DNA of 64,000 nt, taken from the NCBI GenBank assembly GCA_026129465.1, contig JAHCIA010000001.1, positions 1,249,964 through 1,313,963 of the forward strand. Direction: 5' to 3'. Position numbers and translations under genes: made by a program. Below are positions 52,372 through 61,616 of this stretch, piece by piece (the first letter of the stretch is position 1; each line of letters begins with the position of its first letter). Under the pieces are notes generated by a model. The model was not told the DNA's origin, ran no database searches, and saw only the letters and a list, made by a program, of their open reading frames with translations. The stretch is from Flavobacteriales bacterium (GTDB taxonomy: Bacteria; Bacteroidota; Bacteroidia; Flavobacteriales_F; PHOS-HE28).

Positions 52372-52401
52372 GGAAGGGCTCCGCACCAGCGGAGCCCTTC
52401 C
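52372..52401 (+). terminator. Rho-independent-type terminator
   Basis: A perfect 13-bp stem (GGAAGGGCTCCGC / GCGGAGCCCTTCC), 4-nt loop and T-rich tail (TTCTTT). It separates the DUF4397-type gene from the regulator, implying the regulator uses its own promoter. Confidence 0.8.
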
Positions 52402-52453
52402 TTCTTTCCGACCGGTGTGAACAGAAACGATCCTTTGACGTTTAGCCCGTGTT

Positions 52454-52482
52454 GTTCGATCATTGGAACACTGGGATCGAAC
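52454..52482 (+). promoter_or_regulatory. Candidate autoregulatory operator of the CarH-like gene
   Basis: A perfect 8-bp inverted repeat, GTTCGATC-N13-GATCGAAC. It covers the -33-like ATTG (52462-52465) and ends just before a -7-like TACATTCG (52487-52494), ten bases upstream of the ATG at 52504. The leader is very short or absent. Confidence 0.55.
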
Positions 52483-52503
52483 GGTCTACATTCGCCGAGC
52501 CTG

Positions 52504-53409
52504 ATGGGACTCTACCTGCACCGCTTCAACATCCGCGACCTGGAGGAATTCTCCGGCGTAAAGGCCCATACCATCCGCATGTGGGAGAAGCGTTACGGCC
52601 TGTTGCGCCCCGATCGCACGGATACCAACATCCGCACCTACGGGCTGGAGGAGTTGAAGTCCATCCTGAACGTGGCCTTCCTGAACCGGCACGGCCACAA
52701 GATCTCCAAGATCGCAGCCATGAGCCCCGGGGAACGCGACCTGCTGGTGCGCGAAATGGCGGCGGCCAGCGGACAGGACGATGGCACCGTGGAGATGCTG
52801 AAAGTGGCCATGCTGGGATTCGACGAGGTGATGTTCGACAGCGTGGCCTCGAAGTTTCGCGAGGCGAATGGCTTTCGGGCCTTGGTGGAGCGTGTCTTCG
52901 TGCCGCTGTTGGAGCGGATCGGCCTGTTGTGGCAGGCCAATGCCATCTGCCCCGCGCAGGAGCATTTCGTCAGCAACATCATCCGGCACAAGTTGATCGT
53001 GGCCACGGATGCCCTGCCCATGCAGGCTGCGGGTGCGGGTCCCACCTATGTGCTCTACCTGCCCGAGAACGAGATCCATGAGTTGGGCCTGCTCTACCTG
53101 AACTACCTGCTGCGCGCCAAAGGGTGCCGCACCATCTATCTCGGCCAGAGCGTGCCACGATCGGACCTGGGGCAGGTGGCCGCCATGTTCACGGGTCCAC
53201 TGGTGCTGGTCTCGGTGCTCATGGCCGACCCGCCCGTCTCCGAAGTACCCGCCTACTTGACGGCCTTGCGCGCGGACCTGCCCGACCCCAGGATCAAGTT
53301 CTGGATCGCGGGTGCCCAATTGGCCCGGACGGAACCGATGAACGTGCCAGACGGCATGTCGCTGCATCCCTCGCTGAACGCGCTGGTGTCCACGGTTGAC
53401 CAGGCCTGA
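52504..53409 (+). CDS. CarH/LitR-like MerR regulator with B12-binding photoreceptor domain (301 aa)
   Basis: An N-terminal MerR winged helix (residues 6-75: DLEEFSGVKAHTIRMWEKRY) is followed by a helical bundle and a Rossmann B12-binding domain. The bundle has the adenosylcobalamin-capping motif W143-x9-E153-H154 (LLWQANAICPAQEHF). The Rossmann part has ExHxxG at residues 190-195 (EIHELG), whose His192 is the expected lower cobalt ligand. In CarH these residues make a light-sensitive repressor tetramer that leaves DNA on illumination. Both motifs are intact, so light or B12 sensing is plausible here. A palindrome over its own promoter suggests autorepression. The usual carotenoid genes are not in the window. 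Confidence 0.85.
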   Translation: MGLYLHRFNIRDLEEFSGVKAHTIRMWEKRYGLLRPDRTDTNIRTYGLEELKSILNVAFLNRHGHKISKIAAMSPGERDLLVREMAAASGQDDGTVEMLKVAMLGFDEVMFDSVASKFREANGFRALVERVFVPLLERIGLLWQANAICPAQEHFVSNIIRHKLIVATDALPMQAAGAGPTYVLYLPENEIHELGLLYLNYLLRAKGCRTIYLGQSVPRSDLGQVAAMFTGPLVLVSVLMADPPVSEVPAYLTALRADLPDPRIKFWIAGAQLARTEPMNVPDGMSLHPSLNALVSTVDQA

Positions 53410-53411
53410 TC

Positions 53412-54815
53412 TCAGGGCAGCACCTTGCCGGGGTTCATGATCCCCTGCGGATCGAAGGCCTGCTTGATGGCCCTCATCAAAGCGAGCTGGCGCGCATCGA
53501 AGGCGATGTCCATGTAAGGCCGTTGCACCAGCCCGATGCCGTGTTCGCCACTGAGCGTGCCACCCAGCGACACGGTGAGTTGGAAGATCTCGCGGATGGC
53601 CTCGGGCAGCCGGTGCTCCCAAAAGTGGTCGTCCAGGTCGCCCTTGATGATGTTCACGTGCAGGTTTCCATCACCGGCGTGGCCGTAGCACACGCTCTGG
53701 AAGCCGTACCGAGCGCCGATCGCCTTCACCCCTTCCAGCAAACGGGGCAGCTCATGACGTGGCACCACGGTGTCCTCCTCCTTGTACACGCTGTGCGCCT
53801 TCACGCTTACCGGCACACTGCGCCGCATGCGCCAAAGGGCCTCCTGCTCCGAGCTGCTTTCCGCGAAGAGAACCTCCCCTCCACCATGGGCCTCCATGAC
53901 ACCTGAGATGGTGACGCACTCCTCCTCCAAGGTGGCGGGATGGTTGCCATCCACCTCCACCAGCAGGTAAGCCGCCGGATCGGTGGAGATCCAGGCAGGC
54001 AGGTCGCTGGTGTGGCGCATGGTCCAGGCGATGGCGTCGCGCTCGATGAACTCCATGGCGCTGGGCGTGATGCCCGCGCGGAACACGGCCCCCACCGCCT
54101 CGCAGGCCTTGACCGCGCTGGGGAAGGGCACCAGCAACAAACGGCGATGCGCTGGCATGGGCACAAGCTTCAAAACCGCCTGGGTGATGATGCCCAGCGT
54201 GCCCTCGCTGCCCACCATCAGGTGGGTGAGGTCGTAGCCGGTGGCGTTCTTCAAGGTGTTGGCGCCGGTGCGGATGATGGCACCATCGGGCAGTACCACT
54301 TCCAGGTTCAGGACATGGTCGCGGGTGACGCCATACTTCACCGCCCGCGGCCCGCCTGCGTTCTCGGCCAGGTTGCCACCGATGGTGCAGGAACCCCGGC
54401 TGCTGGGGTCGGGCGGGTAGTAAAGGCCTTTCTCCGCAACGGCTTCCTGGAGCACCTGGGTGATCACCCCCGGCTGCACGGTCACCTGCAGGTTGTCCGT
54501 GTCGATGGACAGGATCCGGTCCATACGGTCCAGGGCCAGGCCCACGCCGCCATGTACAGACAGGGCGCCACCACTGAGCCCGGTTCGGCCTCCGATCGGT
54601 GTTACCGGTATCTTCCATTCGGCACACAGGCGCACCACGGCCGCCACCTGCGCGGCATCGCGGGGCCGCACCACCACCTCGGGGGGGTGGTTCAGGTCTT
54701 CCGTCTCGTCATGCCCGTATTGCTCCCGGGTGCCGGCATCCGAGAATACCCCCCTTTCGCCCAGGACAGCCCGCAAGGCGCTCAGGAAAGCCGCGTCAAC
54801 CCTGCCGAAGCTCAT
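53412..54815 (-). CDS. FAD-binding D-lactate/glycolate dehydrogenase-type oxidoreductase (467 aa)
   Basis: A GlcD/DLD-like flavoprotein. The N-terminal VAO-type FAD domain has VTPIGGRTGLSGGA (near residue 75) and the phosphate-binding PPDPSSRGSCTIGGNLAENAGG (about 130-155). The C-terminal cap ends with CYGHAGDGNLHVNI and GGTLSGEHGIGLVQ, where the His residues contact metal or substrate. It oxidises a 2-hydroxy acid such as D-lactate or glycolate. The start at 54815 gives a natural N terminus. Only two bases separate it from the convergent regulator gene. Confidence 0.87.
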   Translation of the reverse strand: MSFGRVDAAFLSALRAVLGERGVFSDAGTREQYGHDETEDLNHPPEVVVRPRDAAQVAAVVRLCAEWKIPVTPIGGRTGLSGGALSVHGGVGLALDRMDRILSIDTDNLQVTVQPGVITQVLQEAVAEKGLYYPPDPSSRGSCTIGGNLAENAGGPRAVKYGVTRDHVLNLEVVLPDGAIIRTGANTLKNATGYDLTHLMVGSEGTLGIITQAVLKLVPMPAHRRLLLVPFPSAVKACEAVGAVFRAGITPSAMEFIERDAIAWTMRHTSDLPAWISTDPAAYLLVEVDGNHPATLEEECVTISGVMEAHGGGEVLFAESSSEQEALWRMRRSVPVSVKAHSVYKEEDTVVPRHELPRLLEGVKAIGARYGFQSVCYGHAGDGNLHVNIIKGDLDDHFWEHRLPEAIREIFQLTVSLGGTLSGEHGIGLVQRPYMDIAFDARQLALMRAIKQAFDPQGIMNPGKVLP

Positions 54816-54975
54816 GGGGGCGAATGTAGCCTGCGGGTTCCGCCCACCGGGTGAACCAAAGCCCATGAACATTGGTTAGCAATTTGGACGGTTCCAACCG
54901 CCATCAGCGGATCGGTCCCATAGCTACCTTCGCTACTTGGAAAAGTCCCGTTCCGCCCTCCCTCAAGATCACAAC

Positions 54976-57900
54976 ATGCATCTCCCCATGCGTCTACCGA
55001 TACTCCTCCTGATCTTCGCGCTGTGTGCCCCTGCGTTGCTGCGTGCGCAGAACGTGGGTGTGAATGCTGACGGTGCCGCGCCGGCACCCTCAGCCATGCT
55101 GGACGTGGACGTGACGGCACTGCCTGCCGCCAACAAACGCGGTCTGTTGGTGCCGCGCATCGCCCTCACGGCAGCCAACGTGGCAGCGCCTGTGGTGGCC
55201 CCGGCCAATTCGCTGCTGATCTTCAACACGGCCACGGCGGGCGTCGCACCCAACGCGGTGACTCCAGGCTATTATTACTGGGACGCTCCTCTGGCGCGCT
55301 GGATCCGCTTCGCCAGCGATGGTGACAACTGGCGCCTAACCGGCAACGCGGGTACCACCCCGGCCACACAGTTTCTGGGCACCACGGACAACGTGGCCTT
55401 CCGCATCCGCACCAACAACATCGAGCGGATCATGGTGGAAGCCGCCGGCCAGGTGGGTGTCAACGGCGTTCCAGTGGCACCTGCCCAGTTGGACGTGCAA
55501 TCCACCAACCGCGGCGTGCGCATCCCACAGATCGGATTGACGAGCGGTGCCGCGAGCAACATCCCCATTGGCGCCGGCGTCGTCAACAGCCTGCTGGTGT
55601 TCAACACCGCCACCGCAGGCGCCGCTCCCAACGCGGTGACACCCGGCTACTATTACTGGGACACGCCCTCCGCGCGGTGGCGCCGCTTGCTGAATGATGC
55701 GGATGTGGGACCCGCTTGGCAGCTTCTGGGCAATGCGGGTACGGTGGCGGCCACCAACTTCCTGGGCACCACGGACAACATCGCCTTGCGCCTGCGCACC
55801 AACAACTTGGAACGATTCGAACTCGCGACAACAGGTGAACTGCGCTCTTTCGGCAATGGTACTGCCATAGCGCCAGCTTACAGTTGGACGACCAATACCA
55901 ATATGGGCATGTTCCGGCAGAACACGAACGTGCTCGGGTTCTCGACCACCAGCGTGGAGCGCCTGCGGATCATGGCCAACGGCCAGGTGGTGGCACCAGG
56001 CGTGGCCCCGATGTTCGCAGGTGATCTTCTTTCCGGAGTTGGGTTCGGAGCACTCCCTTATGGTGTCGTCGGCACCAGCGGCCCTGTTGCCGGTACATCA
56101 GGTGTTTGGGGTGAAGCATTCCCCAGCGCGGCCATTGGTGCCCATGGCGTTTTTGGCTTGGCGTATATGGGAAGTGCGGCTGGTGGGCTGTTGAATGGCA
56201 TTCCGGTCTATGCTCTACATGCAGGCGCCACAGGCACAGGTGTTTTCAGCATTGGCAACAACGTCGCAGCCCTCACGTATCTGCCTGCCGGTAGCGGAGG
56301 TACCTTCAATGGCTTCGGTGTCGGTTCATTCGGGGTAGCTCAAGGTGCAGCTGGTTTCGGGGTCTATGGTGTCGGAAATAGCGCAGCGAACGGAACCGGT
56401 GTTCTTGGTATCGGCAATGCCACTGTCGCAACAGTATTGCCCACTGGTGGTGGTGGCCAATTCTTCGGCACCGCAGTGGGCGCGTATGCACGTGCTACCA
56501 CGCTCGCGAGCGGTACCGGCGTGACCGGCATGGGCAACAACTTGGCGGTGGCCGCACCCGCTACCGGCGCCGGCGGTTTCTTCGCTGGCAACGCGATCGG
56601 TGCTTACGGTCGTGCCCAAACCGTGGCGACAGGGATCGGTGTGATCGGCACAGGCAACAACAATGCGCTCTTCACGCTTGGTACCGGCGCTGGTGGTGCT
56701 TTCAGCGGCACCTCTGTCGGTGCCTTCGGCGCGGCCACCACTGGAGCCACCCCCACAGGTGTCGTGGGTGTGGGCAACAATCTTGGGGTATTCACCCTGT
56801 GGGGCGGCGGCAGCGGCGGCGCCTTCAATGGAACTGCCGTTGGCGCCTACGGCCTCGGAACTGCAGCCCTCAACGGTACTGGCGTGGTGGGTGCGGGCAA
56901 CAACATCGCCCCTGCAGCGACCGTAACGATGGTGGATGGCAGTGGTGGTGCCTTCACTGGCACCTTGGTGGGCGCTTTGGGCGTAGCGACCAATGCCTTG
57001 GGAACCGGTTTGGACGGCCGGGCACTGGGTGTGGACGGAATAGGTGTAGTCGGCGAGGCATTGCCCGTGAATGGCTGGGGTGTGCTGGGATTGGGTGAGT
57101 GGTTGGGTTCTTTTAGCATAGCCACGTCTGTAGCCGATGGCGTAGGTGCAGTGGGAGCGGGCAATGGAGTGCCAACAGCTTTCATTCCAGTGCAAGGAAG
57201 TGGCGTGGCGGGAACGGGCACCCGCATGGGTGTATATGGCTTCGCGACCAACACGAATACTGGTGTAGCAGGAACTGTTGAACGCACTGGTGGCTACTTT
57301 GCCAGCGGCCCAGACGCCGCACCTGATGTATTCGCATACGTGGCCGCGGTGGACAACGTGCCCCGCAAGATCGAGGGCGTCGGCACCGTGAACACCATCA
57401 TCGAAGATGTGCAGGGCAGGAAGGTCCTGATGTCCGCGCCCGAAGCGCCTGAGAATCTCTTCCAGGACTATGGCACCGGACAGTTGGTGAATGGCCGCGC
57501 CGTGATCGCGCTCGACCCCTCCTACTCCAAGAACATATTGGTGAACGACCAGCACCCCTTGCGTGTGTTCGTTCAATTGCGTGGCGACTGCAATGGGGTT
57601 TACGTGACGAACGAAACAGCCGACGGTTTCGAGGTGGTGGAACTCATGGGCGGCTCTTCCAATGCCAAGTTCTACTGGACCGTGACGGCCAACCGCGCCA
57701 ATGTGATCTCGCCCTCGGGTGCCCCATGGAACTATGCGGAGGAGCGTTTCTCCCCCGCCATGTCACCCGCTGCTATGACGACGCAGGAACTGCAGACCCG
57801 TGGACCGAGCGCTTCCGAGCGTGTGAAAGAGCGCATGAAGTCACTGACCACGGGGATAGCGGGTGATACAACCGTGGAGATACAAGTGCTGCCCGAACAA

Positions 57901-58029
57901 CCCGCTCCGGAGCCGATCGAGGGTATCCAGGAGATCATCAATACTGAGACAGTACCAACGGACCAGATCGATCCCAGGAAGCAAAGGGAAAGCATGGGCA
58001 AGGGCGATGAGTCGGCCCCGCGGGACTGA
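54976..58029 (+). CDS. Large modular secreted protein, glycine-rich repeats (1017 aa)
   Basis: Signal peptide ending LLRAQ, then two N-terminal modules (each with NVGVNADGAAPAPSAMLDVD-like or LLVFNTATAG...GYYYWD motifs, about residues 25-290). A long Gly/Ala repeat region follows (about 420-680; six or so units of roughly 42 residues around GVxGxGNN...GGxFxGxxVGAxG). Last come a C-terminal module (LMSAPEAPENLFQDYGTGQL...GDCNGVYVTNETADGFEVVEL, about 820-930) and a charged tail. No T9SS motif is obvious. It resembles tail-fibre-like surface proteins. It is first of a four-member cluster. Confidence 0.75.
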   Translation: MHLPMRLPILLLIFALCAPALLRAQNVGVNADGAAPAPSAMLDVDVTALPAANKRGLLVPRIALTAANVAAPVVAPANSLLIFNTATAGVAPNAVTPGYYYWDAPLARWIRFASDGDNWRLTGNAGTTPATQFLGTTDNVAFRIRTNNIERIMVEAAGQVGVNGVPVAPAQLDVQSTNRGVRIPQIGLTSGAASNIPIGAGVVNSLLVFNTATAGAAPNAVTPGYYYWDTPSARWRRLLNDADVGPAWQLLGNAGTVAATNFLGTTDNIALRLRTNNLERFELATTGELRSFGNGTAIAPAYSWTTNTNMGMFRQNTNVLGFSTTSVERLRIMANGQVVAPGVAPMFAGDLLSGVGFGALPYGVVGTSGPVAGTSGVWGEAFPSAAIGAHGVFGLAYMGSAAGGLLNGIPVYALHAGATGTGVFSIGNNVAALTYLPAGSGGTFNGFGVGSFGVAQGAAGFGVYGVGNSAANGTGVLGIGNATVATVLPTGGGGQFFGTAVGAYARATTLASGTGVTGMGNNLAVAAPATGAGGFFAGNAIGAYGRAQTVATGIGVIGTGNNNALFTLGTGAGGAFSGTSVGAFGAATTGATPTGVVGVGNNLGVFTLWGGGSGGAFNGTAVGAYGLGTAALNGTGVVGAGNNIAPAATVTMVDGSGGAFTGTLVGALGVATNALGTGLDGRALGVDGIGVVGEALPVNGWGVLGLGEWLGSFSIATSVADGVGAVGAGNGVPTAFIPVQGSGVAGTGTRMGVYGFATNTNTGVAGTVERTGGYFASGPDAAPDVFAYVAAVDNVPRKIEGVGTVNTIIEDVQGRKVLMSAPEAPENLFQDYGTGQLVNGRAVIALDPSYSKNILVNDQHPLRVFVQLRGDCNGVYVTNETADGFEVVELMGGSSNAKFYWTVTANRANVISPSGAPWNYAEERFSPAMSPAAMTTQELQTRGPSASERVKERMKSLTTGIAGDTTVEIQVLPEQPAPEPIEGIQEIINTETVPTDQIDPRKQRESMGKGDESAPRD
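56238..57012 (+). repeat. Approximately 126-bp coding repeats (glycine-rich units)
   Basis: Six or so consecutive imperfect units of about 42 codons, each with GTGxxGxGNN followed by GGxFxGxxVGAxG. They resemble the stacked units of phage-fibre and trimeric-adhesin stalks. Confidence 0.65.
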
Positions 58030-58052
58030 TCACCGACGCTGACTCCGGCAGC

Positions 58053-58084
58053 AAAGCCCCGCTTGGAAGACCAAGCGGGGCTTT
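58053..58084 (+). terminator. Strong hairpin terminator
   Basis: A perfect 14-bp stem (AAAGCCCCGCTTGG / CCAAGCGGGGCTTT) with loop AAGA and a CTCTTCC tail, 24 bp after the large repeat protein. Confidence 0.8.
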
Positions 58085-58163
58085 CTCTTCCAGCCTGCCG
58101 CCGAGCGGTATCCCAATTGCGCAACTTCTCTGCGGGCGCTATGGCCTTTCATCGCCGGGAATC

Positions 58164-58173
58164 CTAACTTTCG
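58164..58173 (+). promoter_or_regulatory. Candidate -7 promoter element
   Basis: CTAACTTTCG closely fits TAnnTTTG, about 50 bp before the ATG at 58221. Together with the strong terminator upstream it suggests independent transcription of the next gene. Confidence 0.45.
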
Positions 58174-58220
58174 ATGGTGACGTCCATTGCTACCAACACG
58201 CCCCCAGCCCGCCATACCCC

Positions 58221-59864
58221 ATGCGCCTCACAAGTCTCGCCCTGCTATTGGCCGTGCCGGTATCGCTGGCCGCCCAGAACGTAGGCATCAACGCCAATGG
58301 GGCGGCCCCGGCCGCTTCGGCCATGCTGGACATTGATGTGACCGCCCTGCCGGCCAATGCCAAGCAGGGTATGCTCGTGCCCCGCATCGCCCTTACCGCC
58401 ACCAACGTGGCCGCCCCTGTGGTGGCGCCAGCGCAATCGTTGCTGGTGTTCAACACCAACACGGCCGGTGCGGGCCTCACCGGTGTTAGCCCCGGTTACT
58501 ACTACTGGGATGGCGCGCAATGGGTGCGCTTCGCCCAGGATGGTGTCGCCTGGCAGTTGCTGGGCAATGCGGGCACGGCGCCAGCCACCAATTTCATCGG
58601 CACCACGGACAACGTCGACTTCGTGACGCGCACCAACAATCTGGAACGTGTGCGGGTTATCGGCAACACGGGCAGGGTGGGCATCGGCGTGACCGTGCCG
58701 TTGGCCATGCTGGAGGTCAGTTCCGGCCCCATCGCCGACGGCATCTTCGGGCACAGCAACAACGTGGGCGGCTATCTGGGACGCGAGACCAACATCGTCT
58801 TCGGAACTCCCGCACAGACCCTTCAAGGCGCCGGGGTATATGCGAACAACCCCACGGCCGGTTACACGAGCACGTTCAGCCAAAGCACCGGGGCCGCCAC
58901 GGTGGCCGCCAACATCAGCTTCTCCGATGTCTGGATAGCCAACTACAATTACGTGCAGAACAACACGGCCACCTTCAATCCGCCGGGCATCTATGCCCAA
59001 CTGAACGTGACAAGTGCAGTGCTCGGGGGGTATCAGATCGCCAGCCGGGGATACAGCAACCGCGCCGCCACAGCGGGAAATCCGGGCTATACCGTCGGTG
59101 TGGACGGCGTGGCGAACGCACAGAACCAGGATGCCTTCGGCGTGACAGGATTCGCTTTCACCAATACCACCACCAGGGCAGGTGGCTACTTCGAAAGCTT
59201 CACTTATGCTGGCTTGTCGCAGGCCTTCGCCTATGTGGGCACCTCGGTGGGCGGCATCAACAGGAAGATCACCGGGACCAATGCCGTGAGTGAGATCATT
59301 CCCACACCCGATCATGGCCGGATCATGCTCACCGCACCGGAAGCACCAGAATATTGGTACCAGGACTATGGCACCGTTCGCCTGGAAGATGGAAAGGCCC
59401 ATGTTGACCTCGACCCCATCCTGGCCAGCATCATCATGGTCACGGAGGAATATCCCGTACGGGTCTTCTGCACGCCGGTGGACATGCTCGAGTTCAATGG
59501 TGTGGCGATCACGAACCGGACCGCCACAGGTTTCGACCTCGTGGAGTTGAATGGCGGGCAGCACAGTGGCACGATCGACTACCAACTGGTGGTGAAGCCC
59601 AGAACAGGATTCGGAGAAGGTCGATTCCCGCAAGCTCCCGGGCCGGCTTGGCTCAAACCGGAGCATGAACCCGCTGCCGCCCAAGCCAGGAACCGCCCCG
59701 ACCCCCGTGCGATCCACTACTGGCCAACGGATTGGGACACCTATGGCTACGATGTGGCGAAAGCCACCCCTGTGGGCATGCGCGTTCCGGCCGGGCCCAT
59801 GGCCGGCCAATGGAAAGTGGCCGAAGGCGTCTTCAGCGACGGTATTCCTGCGGAACGGCCCTGA
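58221..59864 (+). CDS. Modular secreted protein, paralogue 2 (547 aa)
   Basis: Signal peptide, then one copy of the N-terminal module (QNVGINANGAAPAASAMLD, GLTGVSPGYYYWDG), a variable beta-rich middle of its own (about 170-370), and the shared C-terminal module (TAPEAPEYWYQDYGTVRL, EFNGVAITNRTATGFDLVEL). The first 300 bp of the coding part are almost identical to those of the next gene (about 58267-58570 against 60000-60300), implying recent duplication or conversion. The long C-terminal tail is Pro/Ala-rich and differs from its relatives. Confidence 0.75.
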   Translation: MRLTSLALLLAVPVSLAAQNVGINANGAAPAASAMLDIDVTALPANAKQGMLVPRIALTATNVAAPVVAPAQSLLVFNTNTAGAGLTGVSPGYYYWDGAQWVRFAQDGVAWQLLGNAGTAPATNFIGTTDNVDFVTRTNNLERVRVIGNTGRVGIGVTVPLAMLEVSSGPIADGIFGHSNNVGGYLGRETNIVFGTPAQTLQGAGVYANNPTAGYTSTFSQSTGAATVAANISFSDVWIANYNYVQNNTATFNPPGIYAQLNVTSAVLGGYQIASRGYSNRAATAGNPGYTVGVDGVANAQNQDAFGVTGFAFTNTTTRAGGYFESFTYAGLSQAFAYVGTSVGGINRKITGTNAVSEIIPTPDHGRIMLTAPEAPEYWYQDYGTVRLEDGKAHVDLDPILASIIMVTEEYPVRVFCTPVDMLEFNGVAITNRTATGFDLVELNGGQHSGTIDYQLVVKPRTGFGEGRFPQAPGPAWLKPEHEPAAAQARNRPDPRAIHYWPTDWDTYGYDVAKATPVGMRVPAGPMAGQWKVAEGVFSDGIPAERP

Positions 59865-59947
59865 ACTTCTATTCCGGTTGGCCGGGCATCCTGAAGGGGG
59901 CTTGCAACGTCTTCACAGCGTGGCGTCCATAGCGCCGCCATCACTCC

Positions 59948-61549
59948 ATGCTCCGCCCTGTTGCTCTGCTCCTGCTCCCCTTGTTGCCCCTGTATGCGCT
60001 GGCCCAGAACGTGGGCATCAACGCCAATGGGGCCGCCCCTGCCGCATCAGCCATGCTGGACATCGATGTGACCGCCCTGCCGGCCAACGCCAAGCAGGGC
60101 CTGCTCGTGCCCCGCATCGCCCTCACCGCCACCAACGTGGCCGCCCCTGTGGTGGGGCCAGCGGCCTCGCTGCTGGTGTACAACACCAACACGGCCGGCG
60201 CCGGGCTCACGGCCGTAAGCCCCGGCTACTACTATTGGGGTGGCGCACAATGGGTGCGCTTCGCCCAAGACGGCGTCGCCTGGCAGTTGCTTGGCAACGC
60301 GGGCACGGTGGCGGCGACGAATTTCCTGGGCACCACGGACAACGTGGCATTGCGCCTGCGCACCAACAACTTGGAACGCTTCGAGATCAGCACCGGCACA
60401 GGCGGTGCGGCGGGCACCGGTGGCCGCCTGTGGGCCTTCCAGGATGGCACGGCCGCCTTGCCCATCTACTCTTGGAGCGCCAACAACAACACGGGCATTT
60501 TCCGCCCCCTGGCCAGCACGCTGGGCTTCTCCACCAACGCCGTGGAGCGCTTCCGCATCCCCAACGCCAACCAGGTGCACGCCATGGCCGATGGCACGGC
60601 GGCCCTGCCCTTCTATAGCTGGGGCGCGAACACGAACTTGGGGATGTACCGCATCGGTGCCAACATCTTGGGCCTTTCCACCACAGGCTTGGAGCGCATG
60701 CGCATCCAGGCGAATGGCCAGGTGAGCGTGAACAACGCAGCGCCACCGGCTGGCTATCAGTTCCATGTCGCCGCTTCCGCCGGCTTGCCAACGGCGATCT
60801 ATGGGGTCGCCGCTGGAGATTGGGATGGCGTTCATGGCCAGGCGGGCGGTCCGAACGGATTCGGCCTTTGGGGCCGCAACCTCAATGTGAATGGGACAGC
60901 GGTGGTGGGCGCCGGCAACAACTTGGTATCCTTCTATATGCCAGCGGGCAGTGGTGGTGCCTTCACGGGCTTCACCACCTCCACCTACCACTTCTACACC
61001 ACCGGCGGTGTGGGCCAGGCCGCCTTGATGCAGGATGCATTCGGGGCGCAATGGAATGTGGGTCTATGGAACCCCGGCTACTGGAAGATCCTCGGCACCG
61101 GCCTGGTGGGCACGGTGGTGAAGGACCTCGAAGACCGGTCCGTAGCCTTGATATGCCCGGAAGCGCCGGACGCCCTGTTCCAGGACCACGGCATGGGCCA
61201 ACTGGTGAACGGCCGCGCCAGGATCTCCTTCGACCCGATCTACAGCAAGAACATCCTGGTTGACAGCGAGCATCCCATCAAGGTGTTCGTGCAACTCGAG
61301 GGTGAATGCAACGGGGTGTATGTGACGAACAAGAGCGCGCAGGGCTTCGAAGTGGTGGAGTTGATGAACGGCGCCTCCAATGCGCCCTTCGCGTGGAGCG
61401 TGGTGGCCCAGCGCGCCAACGAAACGCTCAGCGGACCGAATGGAACGCGTGAAGTGGATTACCGCGGACGTTGGCAACCCGCGCCGAAGTACGAGACGCC
61501 AGTGAACGTGGAGGCGACACGGGGTGCGTTGGGCGGCCAACGCGAGTGA
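59948..61549 (+). CDS. Modular secreted protein, paralogue 3 (533 aa)
   Basis: Signal peptide, N-terminal module nearly identical at the DNA level to paralogue 2, then a middle region with two copies of a W-[ST]-x-N-x-x-x-G-[IM]-[FY]-R pattern (SWSANNNTGIFRP, SWGANTNLGMYRI). One glycine-rich unit like those in the first gene follows (VVGAGNN...GGAFTGF). The C-terminal module (ICPEAPDALFQDHGMGQL, GECNGVYVTNKSAQGFEVVEL) is closest to that of the first gene. It therefore looks like a mosaic of its two neighbours. Confidence 0.75.
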   Translation: MLRPVALLLLPLLPLYALAQNVGINANGAAPAASAMLDIDVTALPANAKQGLLVPRIALTATNVAAPVVGPAASLLVYNTNTAGAGLTAVSPGYYYWGGAQWVRFAQDGVAWQLLGNAGTVAATNFLGTTDNVALRLRTNNLERFEISTGTGGAAGTGGRLWAFQDGTAALPIYSWSANNNTGIFRPLASTLGFSTNAVERFRIPNANQVHAMADGTAALPFYSWGANTNLGMYRIGANILGLSTTGLERMRIQANGQVSVNNAAPPAGYQFHVAASAGLPTAIYGVAAGDWDGVHGQAGGPNGFGLWGRNLNVNGTAVVGAGNNLVSFYMPAGSGGAFTGFTTSTYHFYTTGGVGQAALMQDAFGAQWNVGLWNPGYWKILGTGLVGTVVKDLEDRSVALICPEAPDALFQDHGMGQLVNGRARISFDPIYSKNILVDSEHPIKVFVQLEGECNGVYVTNKSAQGFEVVELMNGASNAPFAWSVVAQRANETLSGPNGTREVDYRGRWQPAPKYETPVNVEATRGALGGQRE

Positions 61550-61616
61550 TCCTGGTCCCGGGCGGACCCTTCGTTGACTTGGCACCGCAACTGGTGTAGG
61601 TTCAACATTCCAAAGC

